DNA of 64,000 nt from the NCBI RefSeq assembly GCF_002002905.1, contig NZ_CP019509.1:868001-932000 (forward strand), in the 5' to 3' direction. The notes under the pieces were generated by a model. The model had not been told where the DNA came from. It saw nothing but the letters and a program-made list of their open reading frames with translations, and made no database searches. Source of the stretch: Aquaspirillum sp. LM1. GTDB lineage: Bacteria > Pseudomonadota > Gammaproteobacteria > Burkholderiales > Aquaspirillaceae. The translations under genes and the position numbers were made by a program. Every line of letters begins with the position of its first letter. The stretch's first letter is position 1. Positions 10,042 through 18,627 of the stretch are shown here, piece by piece.

Positions 10042-10690
10042 AAGTGGGAGACGCCTCGCGGCGCAAGACGTTGAGCTGTCTCGTCGCTTCGGATTGCTGA
10101 ACTGGGTTTTACGGCTCATCGCCCGCTGCGCACGGCGCAAGGCGGTTTCGCGCCGTTTGAAGCGCCAGATAGCTGCCATCGCTCAGCGTGGCGAAACGGG
10201 TCATCCCCACATCAATGTTGACTTGCGCCGTTCACCCTGCACGACCCGGCGAAGCGGCGCATGTTGCGCTGTTGCTCGCCGGTGAGCATCCTTTGCGGCA
10301 CGGCAAACCCGCATGCAGGCTGACGGTGACGTTCTTGATCGCACCCAACACCTCGCGGCTGTTGCGGTAGCGCAGCCAGCCGAGTTTCGGCAGGAAGATG
10401 CGATCATTCGCCTGATCGAGCTTGCAGCCTTGCGGATAGCGGAAGCTGTCGCCTTTACCCTTCTTCTTGAAACGGGGAAACGCCGCCCGTTTGGCGAAGA
10501 AGTTGCTGTAGGCGCGTTCCAGGTCCTTGAGTGACTGCTGCAAGGTTTGCGATGGCGAGTCTGTGAGCCATTGCGTCGCCGGGCAATCTTTCACGGCGCA
10601 AGGGTGTTTCTAACGACAGGACGCCTGCGGTGTCCGCGCTTTATATCACCGCCCTGAAAGACGGTGTTTTACGGCGCGTCAGATAAATAC
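10021..10690 (-). mobile_element. IS200/IS605-type element remnant with deleted TnpB (element 2)
   Basis: On the minus strand, 10594-10290 encodes the N-terminal middle of TnpB: SQTLQQSLKDLERAY, FPRFKKKGKGDSFRYPQG, and PKLGWLRYRNSREVLGAIKN. The continuing frame then becomes unrelated. A separate piece at about 10232-10165 matches the RuvC-I region (TRFATLSDGSYL) found in element 1. An internal deletion with frame loss has therefore removed the part in between. The right end TTGACACCCTTCCCCGC with a short hairpin lies at 10021-10055. A GC-rich hairpin around 10648-10676 may be the left end. Inactive remnant. Confidence 0.65.
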
Positions 10691-10785
10691 CATCACCCGC
10701 TAACTTGCATTCGGCTAAGCTGAAGCCATATTGCATGTGTTGCTTCTCATACTGCGCATCGGCGCCCCTCAGGAAAGGATTCCCC

Positions 10786-11157
10786 ATGGCCGTTATCGAA
10801 CTGACTGCAGACACTTTCAACGACGCGGTCCTGCCCGGCCAAACCGTGATTGTGGACTTCTGGGCACCATGGTGCGGCCCGTGCCGCAGTTTTGCCCCCA
10901 CCTTTGAAGCCGCATCGGCCAAGCATGCCGATGTGGTGTTTGCCAAGGTGAATACCGAGGTGGAGCAGCAACTGGCCGGCGAGCTGAATATCCGCTCGAT
11001 TCCCACCCTGATGGTGTTCCGCGAGCAGATTCTGCTGTTCAACCAGGCCGGGGCGTTGTCAGCCGGGCAGCTGGATGCGCTGCTGCAACAGGTAGCCGAG
11101 CTGGATATGGACGCCGTGCGTGCCGAGATTGCCGAGCAGGAAGCCAGCGCCAGCTGA
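10786..11157 (+). CDS. Thioredoxin family protein
   Basis: Thiol-disulfide oxidoreductase of 123 aa with the redox centre WCGPC (C30, C33) in FWAPWCGPCRSF and the cis-Pro loop SIPTLMVF. No signal peptide, so it should act in the cytoplasm. The C-terminus is about 15 residues longer than classic TrxA and rich in Glu and Ala. The ATG at 10786 has a strong site, AGGAAAGGAT, 5 bases upstream. A clear terminator follows. It is not called trxA because the family has several paralogues. Confidence 0.92.
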   Translation: MAVIELTADTFNDAVLPGQTVIVDFWAPWCGPCRSFAPTFEAASAKHADVVFAKVNTEVEQQLAGELNIRSIPTLMVFREQILLFNQAGALSAGQLDALLQQVAELDMDAVRAEIAEQEASAS

Positions 11158-11186
11158 GGCTGGCCGGCGTGTTCCATCCGCAACCA

Positions 11187-11219
11187 CACCGCCGCCTCTG
11201 TGCGGCGGTGGATTTTTTT
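11187..11219 (+). terminator. Rho-independent terminator after thioredoxin gene
   Basis: CACCGCCGC (11187-11195) pairs with GCGGCGGTG (11202-11210), followed by T7. Confidence 0.85.
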
Positions 11220-11245
11220 CTGCGCCCAGGCGCGTATGATGCCGC

Positions 11246-12472
11246 ATGACCCCCATACCCCAAACCCGCTCCGGCCACTTTGGCCTGGCCCTGATGCTGG
11301 CTGCGCTGGCCACGCTCGGGCCGTTTTCGATTGATACCTTTTTGCCGGCCATGCCAGCAATTGGCGCGTCGCTGGGCGCGTCGCAAGTGGCGATGCAGCA
11401 GGCACTGACCGTGTATCTGTTCTGCTACGGGCTGATGATGCTCTGGCACGGCGCCATTTCCGATGCACTGGGGCGCAAGCCGGTGATTGTGGCGTCCACC
11501 CTGGTATTCACTCTGGCGTCGGTTGGCTGCGCGCTGGCGCAAACCTTGCCGCAGCTGCTGATTTTTCGCGCCTTACAGGGCTTGTCCGGCGGGGCCGGGC
11601 TGATTGTGGGCCGGGCGGTGATCCGCGACCGGCTGGATGGCGCGGCGGCGCAGCGGCTGATGTCGCATGTGACCATGCTGTTTTCGCTCTCGCCCGCCAT
11701 TGCCCCGGTGGTGGGCGGCTGGCTGTTTGGCGCGTTTGGCTGGCACTCGATCTTTATTTTCATGGCGCTGATTGGCGGCGTGCTCACCATGGTGGCCTGG
11801 CTGGGTCTGGCCGAAAGCCACCCAGTCAGCCGCCGCCAGCCGCTGCAAGCCAGGGCCTTGCTGGCCAATTACCGACAGGTGGGGGGCCGGCGCGAGTTTC
11901 AGTTGCTCGCGCTGGCGGTGGCGTGCAATTTCAGCGGGTTTTTTCTGTATATCCCGTCGGCCCCGGTGTTTTTGATGCGCCATCTCGGCCTGAACGCGCA
12001 TGAGTTCATCTATATGTTTGGCCCGGCGGTCAGCGGCATCATGCTTGGGGCGTTCTTGTCCGGGCGGCTGGCGGGCCGCTATTCGGCCAGGCAAATGGTG
12101 TCGCTGGGGTACGGCCTGATGGCCTGTGCAGCGCTGCTGAACCTGGGCTACTGCCTGTTCTGGCCGCCGGCGCTGCCGTGGAGCGTGCTGCCGCTGGCGA
12201 TTTATACTGTAGGCATGTCGCTGGTGGCCCCCACCATCACCCTGTTTCTGATGGATTTCTTTCCCAGCCTGCGCGGCACCACCTCGTCGATGCAGGGCTT
12301 TACCCAGACCATGTTTTCCAGCGTGGTGGCCGGAGCCATCACCCCACTGCTGTGGGATTCGCCGCTGACCCTGGCGCTGGGCATGTGTGTGTTTCTGGCT
12401 TGCGGGTACCTGCTGCTGCGCGGGTTTCGCGTGGAACACGCCCGCCAGCGCGCCAAGTCATCCGCCGGATAG
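11246..12472 (+). CDS. Bcr/CflA-type multidrug efflux MFS transporter
   Basis: Inner-membrane drug:proton antiporter of 408 aa with twelve predicted helices. It begins with the family pattern LATLGPFSIDTFLPAMPAIG, then has G-x-LSDALGRKP-type loop 2-3 (AISDALGRKPVI) and FRALQGLSGGAG in helix 4, which place it in the Bcr/CflA subfamily of the major facilitator superfamily. Substrates cannot be read from sequence. Its last 15 bp overlap the 3' end of the convergent EamA gene, so there is no room for a terminator between the two. Confidence 0.85.
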   Translation: MTPIPQTRSGHFGLALMLAALATLGPFSIDTFLPAMPAIGASLGASQVAMQQALTVYLFCYGLMMLWHGAISDALGRKPVIVASTLVFTLASVGCALAQTLPQLLIFRALQGLSGGAGLIVGRAVIRDRLDGAAAQRLMSHVTMLFSLSPAIAPVVGGWLFGAFGWHSIFIFMALIGGVLTMVAWLGLAESHPVSRRQPLQARALLANYRQVGGRREFQLLALAVACNFSGFFLYIPSAPVFLMRHLGLNAHEFIYMFGPAVSGIMLGAFLSGRLAGRYSARQMVSLGYGLMACAALLNLGYCLFWPPALPWSVLPLAIYTVGMSLVAPTITLFLMDFFPSLRGTTSSMQGFTQTMFSSVVAGAITPLLWDSPLTLALGMCVFLACGYLLLRGFRVEHARQRAKSSAG

Positions 12473-13330
12473 CGATGCGCCGGCCAGCAGGCTCACCCCC
12501 AGCAGCATCAGCAGCGCGCCCATCAACCGCGCTGGGGTCAGCGTTTCGCCCAGATAACGCGCGCCCAGCCAGGTGGCCAATAGCATCGACACTTCGCGCA
12601 CCGGTGCCACATAGCTCAGCGGCGCTTGCTGCAGGGCAAACAGCACCAGCGCATACGCCAGCGGCGACAGCACCCCCACCCGCACAATGGCACCGGCATG
12701 CTGGCTGGCCTGCCGACGCAGCTGCGCCGGCTGCCGCCAGGCCAGTGGGGCCAGCAACAGGCTGCGCGCCAGCAGGCTGAAGCCGTAAAACACCAGCGGC
12801 GGCATCGCCAGTGCCTTGATGGCCAGGCCATCCACCACGGTGTACGCGGCAATGCACGCGCCAGTGGCCAGCCCCCAGCCCACCCCGGCGCGCTGACGGG
12901 CGCGGTCTGCCGGCGCGATGCCGCCTTGGCTGAGCAGGGCAATGCCGCCAATCAGCGCGCCAATTCCACCCCAGCCCTGCGCGCTGGGCCATTCCTGCAG
13001 CAGGGCAATTGCACCCAGCACCGCCAGCAGCGGCCCGCTGCCGCGCGCCAGCGGGTAGACCACGGAAAACGCCCCACGCTGATAGCCGCGCTGCAACACC
13101 AGCGAATACAAACTGTGCAGCCCGGCACTGGCCAGCACCGCCAGCAGCATCGGCCCCGACCATGTCAGGTCGCGTGCTTGCCAGAGCGCCAGCGGCAGCA
13201 GCCCGGCCAGACTGACCAGGCCATACAGCCAGACAAACGGCGCGCCGCCGGCCACCTGTTTGGCGGCCAGGTTCCATAAGGCATGGCACAACGCGCCAGA
13301 CAACACCAGCGCCCAGGCGGAGAGTGGCAT
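12458..13330 (-). CDS. EamA/DMT-family transporter
   Basis: Inner-membrane protein of 290 aa with ten hydrophobic segments arranged as two EamA repeats (about residues 5-135 and 150-285). YPLARGSGPLLA in the first half and YVAPVREVSMLLATWLGARYLGE in the second are typical of drug/metabolite transporters. The ATG at 13330 follows a weak ribosome site. It converges on the Bcr/CflA gene with a 15-bp overlap. The substrate is unknown. Confidence 0.8.
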   Translation of the reverse strand: MPLSAWALVLSGALCHALWNLAAKQVAGGAPFVWLYGLVSLAGLLPLALWQARDLTWSGPMLLAVLASAGLHSLYSLVLQRGYQRGAFSVVYPLARGSGPLLAVLGAIALLQEWPSAQGWGGIGALIGGIALLSQGGIAPADRARQRAGVGWGLATGACIAAYTVVDGLAIKALAMPPLVFYGFSLLARSLLLAPLAWRQPAQLRRQASQHAGAIVRVGVLSPLAYALVLFALQQAPLSYVAPVREVSMLLATWLGARYLGETLTPARLMGALLMLLGVSLLAGASLSGG

Positions 13331-13485
13331 CGGGGATTTTCCAGGGTAAGCAGGGTTTGGAAGAAGAAATCTCCAGCGGCAATCATGCCGCGCCAGGCAA
13401 ACCGATGTCTACCCGACGCCATCCGGCGGATGCATCTCCCCCGCTGCACAGGTAAAATCCGCTCACCCCCTCAACTGGCCACCCC

Positions 13486-14793
13486 ATGACCGACCTGTTC
13501 CATACCGCCCCCACCCCGCCGCTGGCCGAAGCCTTGCGCCCGGCCTCGCTGGATGCGGTGGTGGGCCAGCAGCATCTGATAGGCCCCGGCAAGCCGCTGC
13601 GGCTGGCGGTGGCCTCGCGCAGCCTGCATTCGATGATCCTGTGGGGGCCGCCGGGGGTGGGCAAGACCACACTGGCGCGGATTCTGGCCCACAGCTTTGA
13701 CGCGGAGTTCATCGCGCTGTCGGCGGTGTTTGCCGGGGTGAAGGAAATCCGCGCGGCGGTGGAGCAGGCCGAACGGGCGCTGACCATGCACCAGCGGCGC
13801 ACCATTCTGTTTGTGGATGAAGTGCATCGGTTCAACAAAAGCCAGCAAGATGCCTTTCTGCCCTATGTGGAAGCCGGGCTGCTGACCTTTATCGGTGCCA
13901 CCACAGAAAACCCGTCGTTTGAAGTCAACGCCGCCTTATTGTCGCGGGCGCAGGTATACGTGCTGCAAGCGCTGTCCGACAGCGAGCTGGCCACCCTGCT
14001 GCAGCGCGCCTGGCACAAGGCCATGGTCGGGCTGACGCTGGAGGATGCTGCACGCGACCTGCTGGTGGGCCACGCCGACGGCGACGCCCGCCGGCTGCTC
14101 AATCTGCTGGAACAAACCCGCAATGCCGTCCAGGCCAGCCCACGCCAAACCATCGACGCGGCATTTCTGGCCGAGGTGCTGACGCTGAACGCCCGCCAGT
14201 TTGACAAGGGGGGTGACGGGTTTTACGACCAGATTTCTGCCCTGCATAAGTCGGTGCGCGGCTCCCATCCGGATGCTGCGCTGTACTGGCTGACCCGCAT
14301 GCTGGATGGCGGTGCCGATGGCCGCTATCTGGCCCGCCGGCTGGTGCGCATGGCCTGGGAAGATATTGGCCTGGCCGACCCACGCGCCGCCGAGATTGCC
14401 CTGAACGCCGCCGAAACCTTTGAACGGCTGGGCAGCCCGGAAGGCGAGCTGGCGCTGGCGCAAGCCACCATTTATCTGGCGGTTGCCGCCAAGAGCAATG
14501 CCGGATACAAGGCGTATAATGCCGCCAGAGCGTTTGTCGCCAGCGACCGTTCGCGTCCGGTGCCGGTGCATTTGCGCAATGCGCCGACAAAGCTCATGAA
14601 AGAACTGGGTTATGGGCATGAGTACCGATATGCTCATGATGAGCCCAATGCCTATGCAGCGGGTGAAACATACTTACCTGATGGGATAGAAAAACCAGAT
14701 TGGTATCAGCCAGCACCAAGAGGGTTAGAGATTAAAATTACTGAAAAGCTTGCACTCCTGCGAAAGTGGGATAAAGAAGTTGGTAAGAAATAA
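13486..14793 (+). CDS. rarA: Replication-associated recombination protein A, hybrid 3' end
   Basis: AAA+ ATPase (435 aa) of the RarA/MgsA/WRNIP1 family that acts at stalled replication forks. Walker A GPPGVGKT is at residues 54-61 and Walker B is ILFVDEVHRF. Codons 1-368 are GC-rich like the host. From 14589 the sequence turns AT-rich and encodes a diverged but homologous C-terminus ([20 protein letters not shown] and on) ending at normal family length. The native C-terminus lies 2.3 kb downstream after a 101-bp direct repeat. The gene is therefore a functional-looking chimera made by insertion of the restriction-modification island. The start at 13486 is the only plausible one. Confidence 0.95.
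   Translation: MTDLFHTAPTPPLAEALRPASLDAVVGQQHLIGPGKPLRLAVASRSLHSMILWGPPGVGKTTLARILAHSFDAEFIALSAVFAGVKEIRAAVEQAERALTMHQRRTILFVDEVHRFNKSQQDAFLPYVEAGLLTFIGATTENPSFEVNAALLSRAQVYVLQALSDSELATLLQRAWHKAMVGLTLEDAARDLLVGHADGDARRLLNLLEQTRNAVQASPRQTIDAAFLAEVLTLNARQFDKGGDGFYDQISALHKSVRGSHPDAALYWLTRMLDGGADGRYLARRLVRMAWEDIGLADPRAAEIALNAAETFERLGSPEGELALAQATIYLAVAAKSNAGYKAYNAARAFVASDRSRPVPVHLRNAPTKLMKELGYGHEYRYAHDEPNAYAAGETYLPDGIEKPDWYQPAPRGLEIKITEKLALLRKWDKEVGKK
14488..14588 (+). repeat. 101-bp direct repeat, left copy (in rarA)
   Basis: Identical base for base to 16822-16922. It begins GCCAAGAGCAATGCC and ends GCGCCGAC, and encodes the rarA stretch [20 protein letters not shown] and the residues after it. 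It marks the left limit of the inserted island. Confidence 0.95.
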
Positions 14794-14801
14794 GGTGAGA
14801 A

Positions 14802-15443
14802 ATGATTAGGCAACCGTTTGATAGAAATAAGCATGTTTACCACAACGCTGCTTTCGTTGAATTGGTAAAAGATGCTATTAGGTTTTTTAATGGCACACCA
14901 GTTCACGAACTTTCACCACCAGAGAAATTTTTGGGAACAGGTGTTTATGCACTTTACTACACTGGTGATCATCCTCTTTATACGCGTTATAAAGAGCTAA
15001 ATCGCCTATCGTATGACTTTCCTATCTATGTAGGAAAAGCAGTTCCCGGCGGCTGGCGGCAATCAAGAATTTCAGATTCTGAATCCACACAATCAAACGA
15101 GTTGTATCGTCGCTTGAGTGAACACAGCAGAAGCATTTCTTCCGGTGATGGCTTAAACCTTTCAGACTTTTCATGTCGATTTGTAATTTTTGAAAGAGAA
15201 GGATCAGACATGATTGGTTCAATTGAGGCTGCACTTATCAAGCTGAATAGACCGCTCTGGAATTCGTGTGTAGATGGTTTTGGCAACCATGATCCAGGTA
15301 GTGGTAGATATGAACAAGCTCGTTCAGATTGGGACGTAATTCACACCGGTAGAGTATGGGCTGATCGCTTGAATGGGGTTCCGAATAGCAAGAGTGATGT
15401 TGTTGCAAATATTACAAACCATCTGAAGAAACTGAAGAAGTAA
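14802..15443 (+). CDS. Type II restriction endonuclease, Eco29kI family (GIY-YIG)
   Basis: GIY-YIG nuclease of 213 aa. Residues matching those described as catalytic in Eco29kI fall at the same numbers: Y49 (GVYALYY), Y76 (PIYVGKA), R104, H108 (RRLSEH), E142 (IEAAL) and N154 (PLWN). Overall length also matches (Eco29kI is 214 aa). Eco29kI cuts CCGCGG, so this enzyme is predicted to do the same; that is inference. The ATG at 14802 has AAGGTGAG just upstream, 8 bp after the rarA stop, and the methyltransferase starts 2 bp after this gene. AT-rich codon use marks it as foreign. Confidence 0.9.
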   Translation: MIRQPFDRNKHVYHNAAFVELVKDAIRFFNGTPVHELSPPEKFLGTGVYALYYTGDHPLYTRYKELNRLSYDFPIYVGKAVPGGWRQSRISDSESTQSNELYRRLSEHSRSISSGDGLNLSDFSCRFVIFEREGSDMIGSIEAALIKLNRPLWNSCVDGFGNHDPGSGRYEQARSDWDVIHTGRVWADRLNGVPNSKSDVVANITNHLKKLKK

Positions 15444-15445
15444 TA

Positions 15446-16561
15446 GTGAAATCATTAGAGATTTTTTCTGGAACTGGCGGATTAGCCAAGGGACTAGAAA
15501 TTGCCGGCTTTGAACATGCATCTTTCGTTGAATTTAACAAAGATGCATGCTTATCACTTAGGAATAACTTTAATCCAGAGATTATTTTTGAAGGCGATAT
15601 TGCAGACTTTGACTTAAGCGCATTAGCGGGCGTGGACATCGTTGCGGGTGGCCCCCCTTGTCAACCATTTTCTTTAGGTGGCAAGCACAAGGCACATCAA
15701 GACAGTAGAGATATGTTTCCTTATGCAATCCGCTGCATAGAACATCTTCAACCTAAAGCATTTTTATTTGAAAATGTAAAAGGGCTTTTAAGAACTTCAT
15801 TTTCTGAATATTTTGACTACATTATTCAACGGTTAACTTACCCCCATTGCACCATCAGTGATAATGAAAACTGGGAAAATCATCTGCATAGACTGAAAAA
15901 GTTAAGTTATAATGAATACAAAGGAATTAATTATGATGTTTCGTTTAAAGTTTTAAACGCTGCCGACTATGGCGTGCCACAAAAACGGGAGCGGGTAGTT
16001 ATTATTGGAATTCGTTCTGATTTAAAGAAAGAATGGAAGTTTCCTGAGCCAACTCACACTGAAGATAGGCTAAATTGGGATAAATTTGTGACTGGTGAGT
16101 ATTGGGAAAGGTACAATATTCCAGCTCAAGAAAACACTACCATTTCCAGAGTATTGAAAAACAGGTATGGAATTTTTCCACCTGAAGAAGCTCCTTGGCA
16201 GACTGTTCGTGATGCTCTGTTTGATGTTCCTCACCCAAATGACAAACACAACATTCCAGATCATATTTTTAAGGATGGTGCTAGAGCCTACCCCGGACAT
16301 ACTGGCAGTGAAATCGATCAGCCCTCTAAGACAATCAAGGCAGGTGGCCACGGAGTCCCCGGTGGTGAGAACATGATTCGCTTTGAAGATGGATCAGTAA
16401 GATACTTCACTACTTATGAAGCAAAGTTGATTCAAACCTTCCCAAAGGATTTCATCGTCACAGGTGCATGGGGTGAAGCAATGCGACAGATTGGTAATGC
16501 TGTACCAGTCAAGTTATCTGAAGTTATTGCAAAGCACTTATTTAGGCTATTGAATGAATAA
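15446..16561 (+). CDS. DNA (cytosine-5-)-methyltransferase of the Eco29kI-type system
   Basis: C5 methyltransferase of 371 aa with motifs in normal order: I (FSGTGGLAKGLE), IV with catalytic Cys (GGPPCQPFS), VI (ENVKG), VIII (QKRERVVIIG), a variable target-recognition region around residues 200-300, and X (GNAVPVKLSE). It should protect host DNA from the adjacent nuclease, probably at CCGCGG. The start is GTG at 15446, 2 bp after the nuclease stop, so the pair is translationally coupled with the nuclease first, as in Eco29kI. No controller (C) protein gene is seen. AT-rich, horizontally acquired. Confidence 0.95.
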   Translation: MKSLEIFSGTGGLAKGLEIAGFEHASFVEFNKDACLSLRNNFNPEIIFEGDIADFDLSALAGVDIVAGGPPCQPFSLGGKHKAHQDSRDMFPYAIRCIEHLQPKAFLFENVKGLLRTSFSEYFDYIIQRLTYPHCTISDNENWENHLHRLKKLSYNEYKGINYDVSFKVLNAADYGVPQKRERVVIIGIRSDLKKEWKFPEPTHTEDRLNWDKFVTGEYWERYNIPAQENTTISRVLKNRYGIFPPEEAPWQTVRDALFDVPHPNDKHNIPDHIFKDGARAYPGHTGSEIDQPSKTIKAGGHGVPGGENMIRFEDGSVRYFTTYEAKLIQTFPKDFIVTGAWGEAMRQIGNAVPVKLSEVIAKHLFRLLNE

Positions 16562-16618
16562 GAAAAGCATCTGCAGGTATCTGGTATCTGTCGCCTCGAT
16601 AGAATCCCAAACTCAGGG

Positions 16619-16821
16619 GTGATAACGGAAGAACAAAGTGCAAGATACGGCCAGGTATTCAAAGACAAAGCAGAGGCAAGATTGTTGCCATCGGAGAGTG
16701 CATCAACTGAAATGGTGGGACCCGAATTGAGCATTTCTGTCGCCACGCTGGAGCATTGGCGCGTAGAGACACTGTCCATATCCGCCTTGAGGCAGTGCTG
16801 ATGATGGCGCTGGACGAAGGT
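16619..16821 (+). pseudogene. Remnant of an IS orfA-type transposase, frameshifted
   Basis: 16619-16801 reads MITEEQSARYGQVFKDKAEA and [15 protein letters not shown], which resembles the N-terminus of small helix-turn-helix orfA proteins of IS3-like elements. The homology then continues in another frame as [15 protein letters not shown] up to 16824, where it runs into the duplicated rarA sequence. It is truncated at both ends, with no orfB and no recognisable terminal repeats. The 58 bases between the methyltransferase stop and this fragment show no feature. Confidence 0.55.
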
Positions 16822-16922
16822 GCCAAGAGCAATGCCGGATACAAGGCGTATAATGCCGCCAGAGCGTTTGTCGCCAGCGACCGTTCGCGTCCGGTGCCGG
16901 TGCATTTGCGCAATGCGCCGAC
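16822..16922 (+). repeat. 101-bp direct repeat, right copy
   Basis: Perfect copy of 14488-14588. It marks the right limit of the island and starts the displaced rarA end. Confidence 0.95.
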
Positions 16923-17136
16923 CGCGCTGATGAAAACCCTTGGCCATGGCCAGGCTTACCGTTATGCCCACGACGAACCGCATGCCTACGCCGCCGGCGA
17001 GCAGTATCTGCCCGACGGCATGGCCGCGCCCGGCTGGTATCAGCCGACGCCACGCGGGCTGGAAGCGAAAATCGCCGATAAATTGCAGTTTCTGCACCAA
17101 TTAGACGAACACGCCAAAAACACCGATCAGGATTAA
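16822..17136 (+). pseudogene. Displaced native 3' end of rarA
   Basis: The first 101 bp are identical to 14488-14588. The rest encodes the GC-rich host version of the RarA C-terminus ([20 protein letters not shown], then [20 protein letters not shown]), ending in TAA at 17136, 3 bp before serS. It was orphaned when the restriction-modification island entered rarA. An open frame continues upstream through the transposase remnant to an ATG at 16801, so a short chimeric peptide could be made, but it would lack the ATPase domain. Confidence 0.92.
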
Positions 17137-18414
<1,278 letters not shown>

Positions 18415-18442
18415 GCATGACGGGGCAACCCGATCGCGCCAG

Positions 18443-18477
18443 AACCGCCGTGGGGGACGCCCTTCGGCGGTTTTTTT
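18443..18477 (+). terminator. Rho-independent terminator after serS
   Basis: AACCGCCG (18443-18450) pairs with CGGCGGTT (18465-18472), ending in T7. Confidence 0.85.
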
Positions 18478-18627
18478 GCGGGTGATCGCCACGCCCGGCT
18501 GGCCTGCTGGCGCAGGCAGACAGCCTGGCGGATTTCATGATACAAATGTGACAAACGAATTGAGAGAGGCATGTCATCGGCCAGGCTGGCCTGGCATGCA
18601 ATACCGCCGCCTATCTGAAGGATCTCC

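Larger units (their letters stand above)
14589..16821 (+). mobile_element. Restriction-modification island inserted in rarA
   Basis: About 2.2 kb of AT-rich DNA between two perfect 101-bp copies of rarA sequence. It carries a replacement rarA 3' end, an Eco29kI-like endonuclease gene, a C5 methyltransferase gene and, at its right end, a decayed IS orfA-like fragment. No integrase or recombinase gene is present. The codon use and base composition differ sharply from both sides, which indicates horizontal acquisition. Confidence 0.85.
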
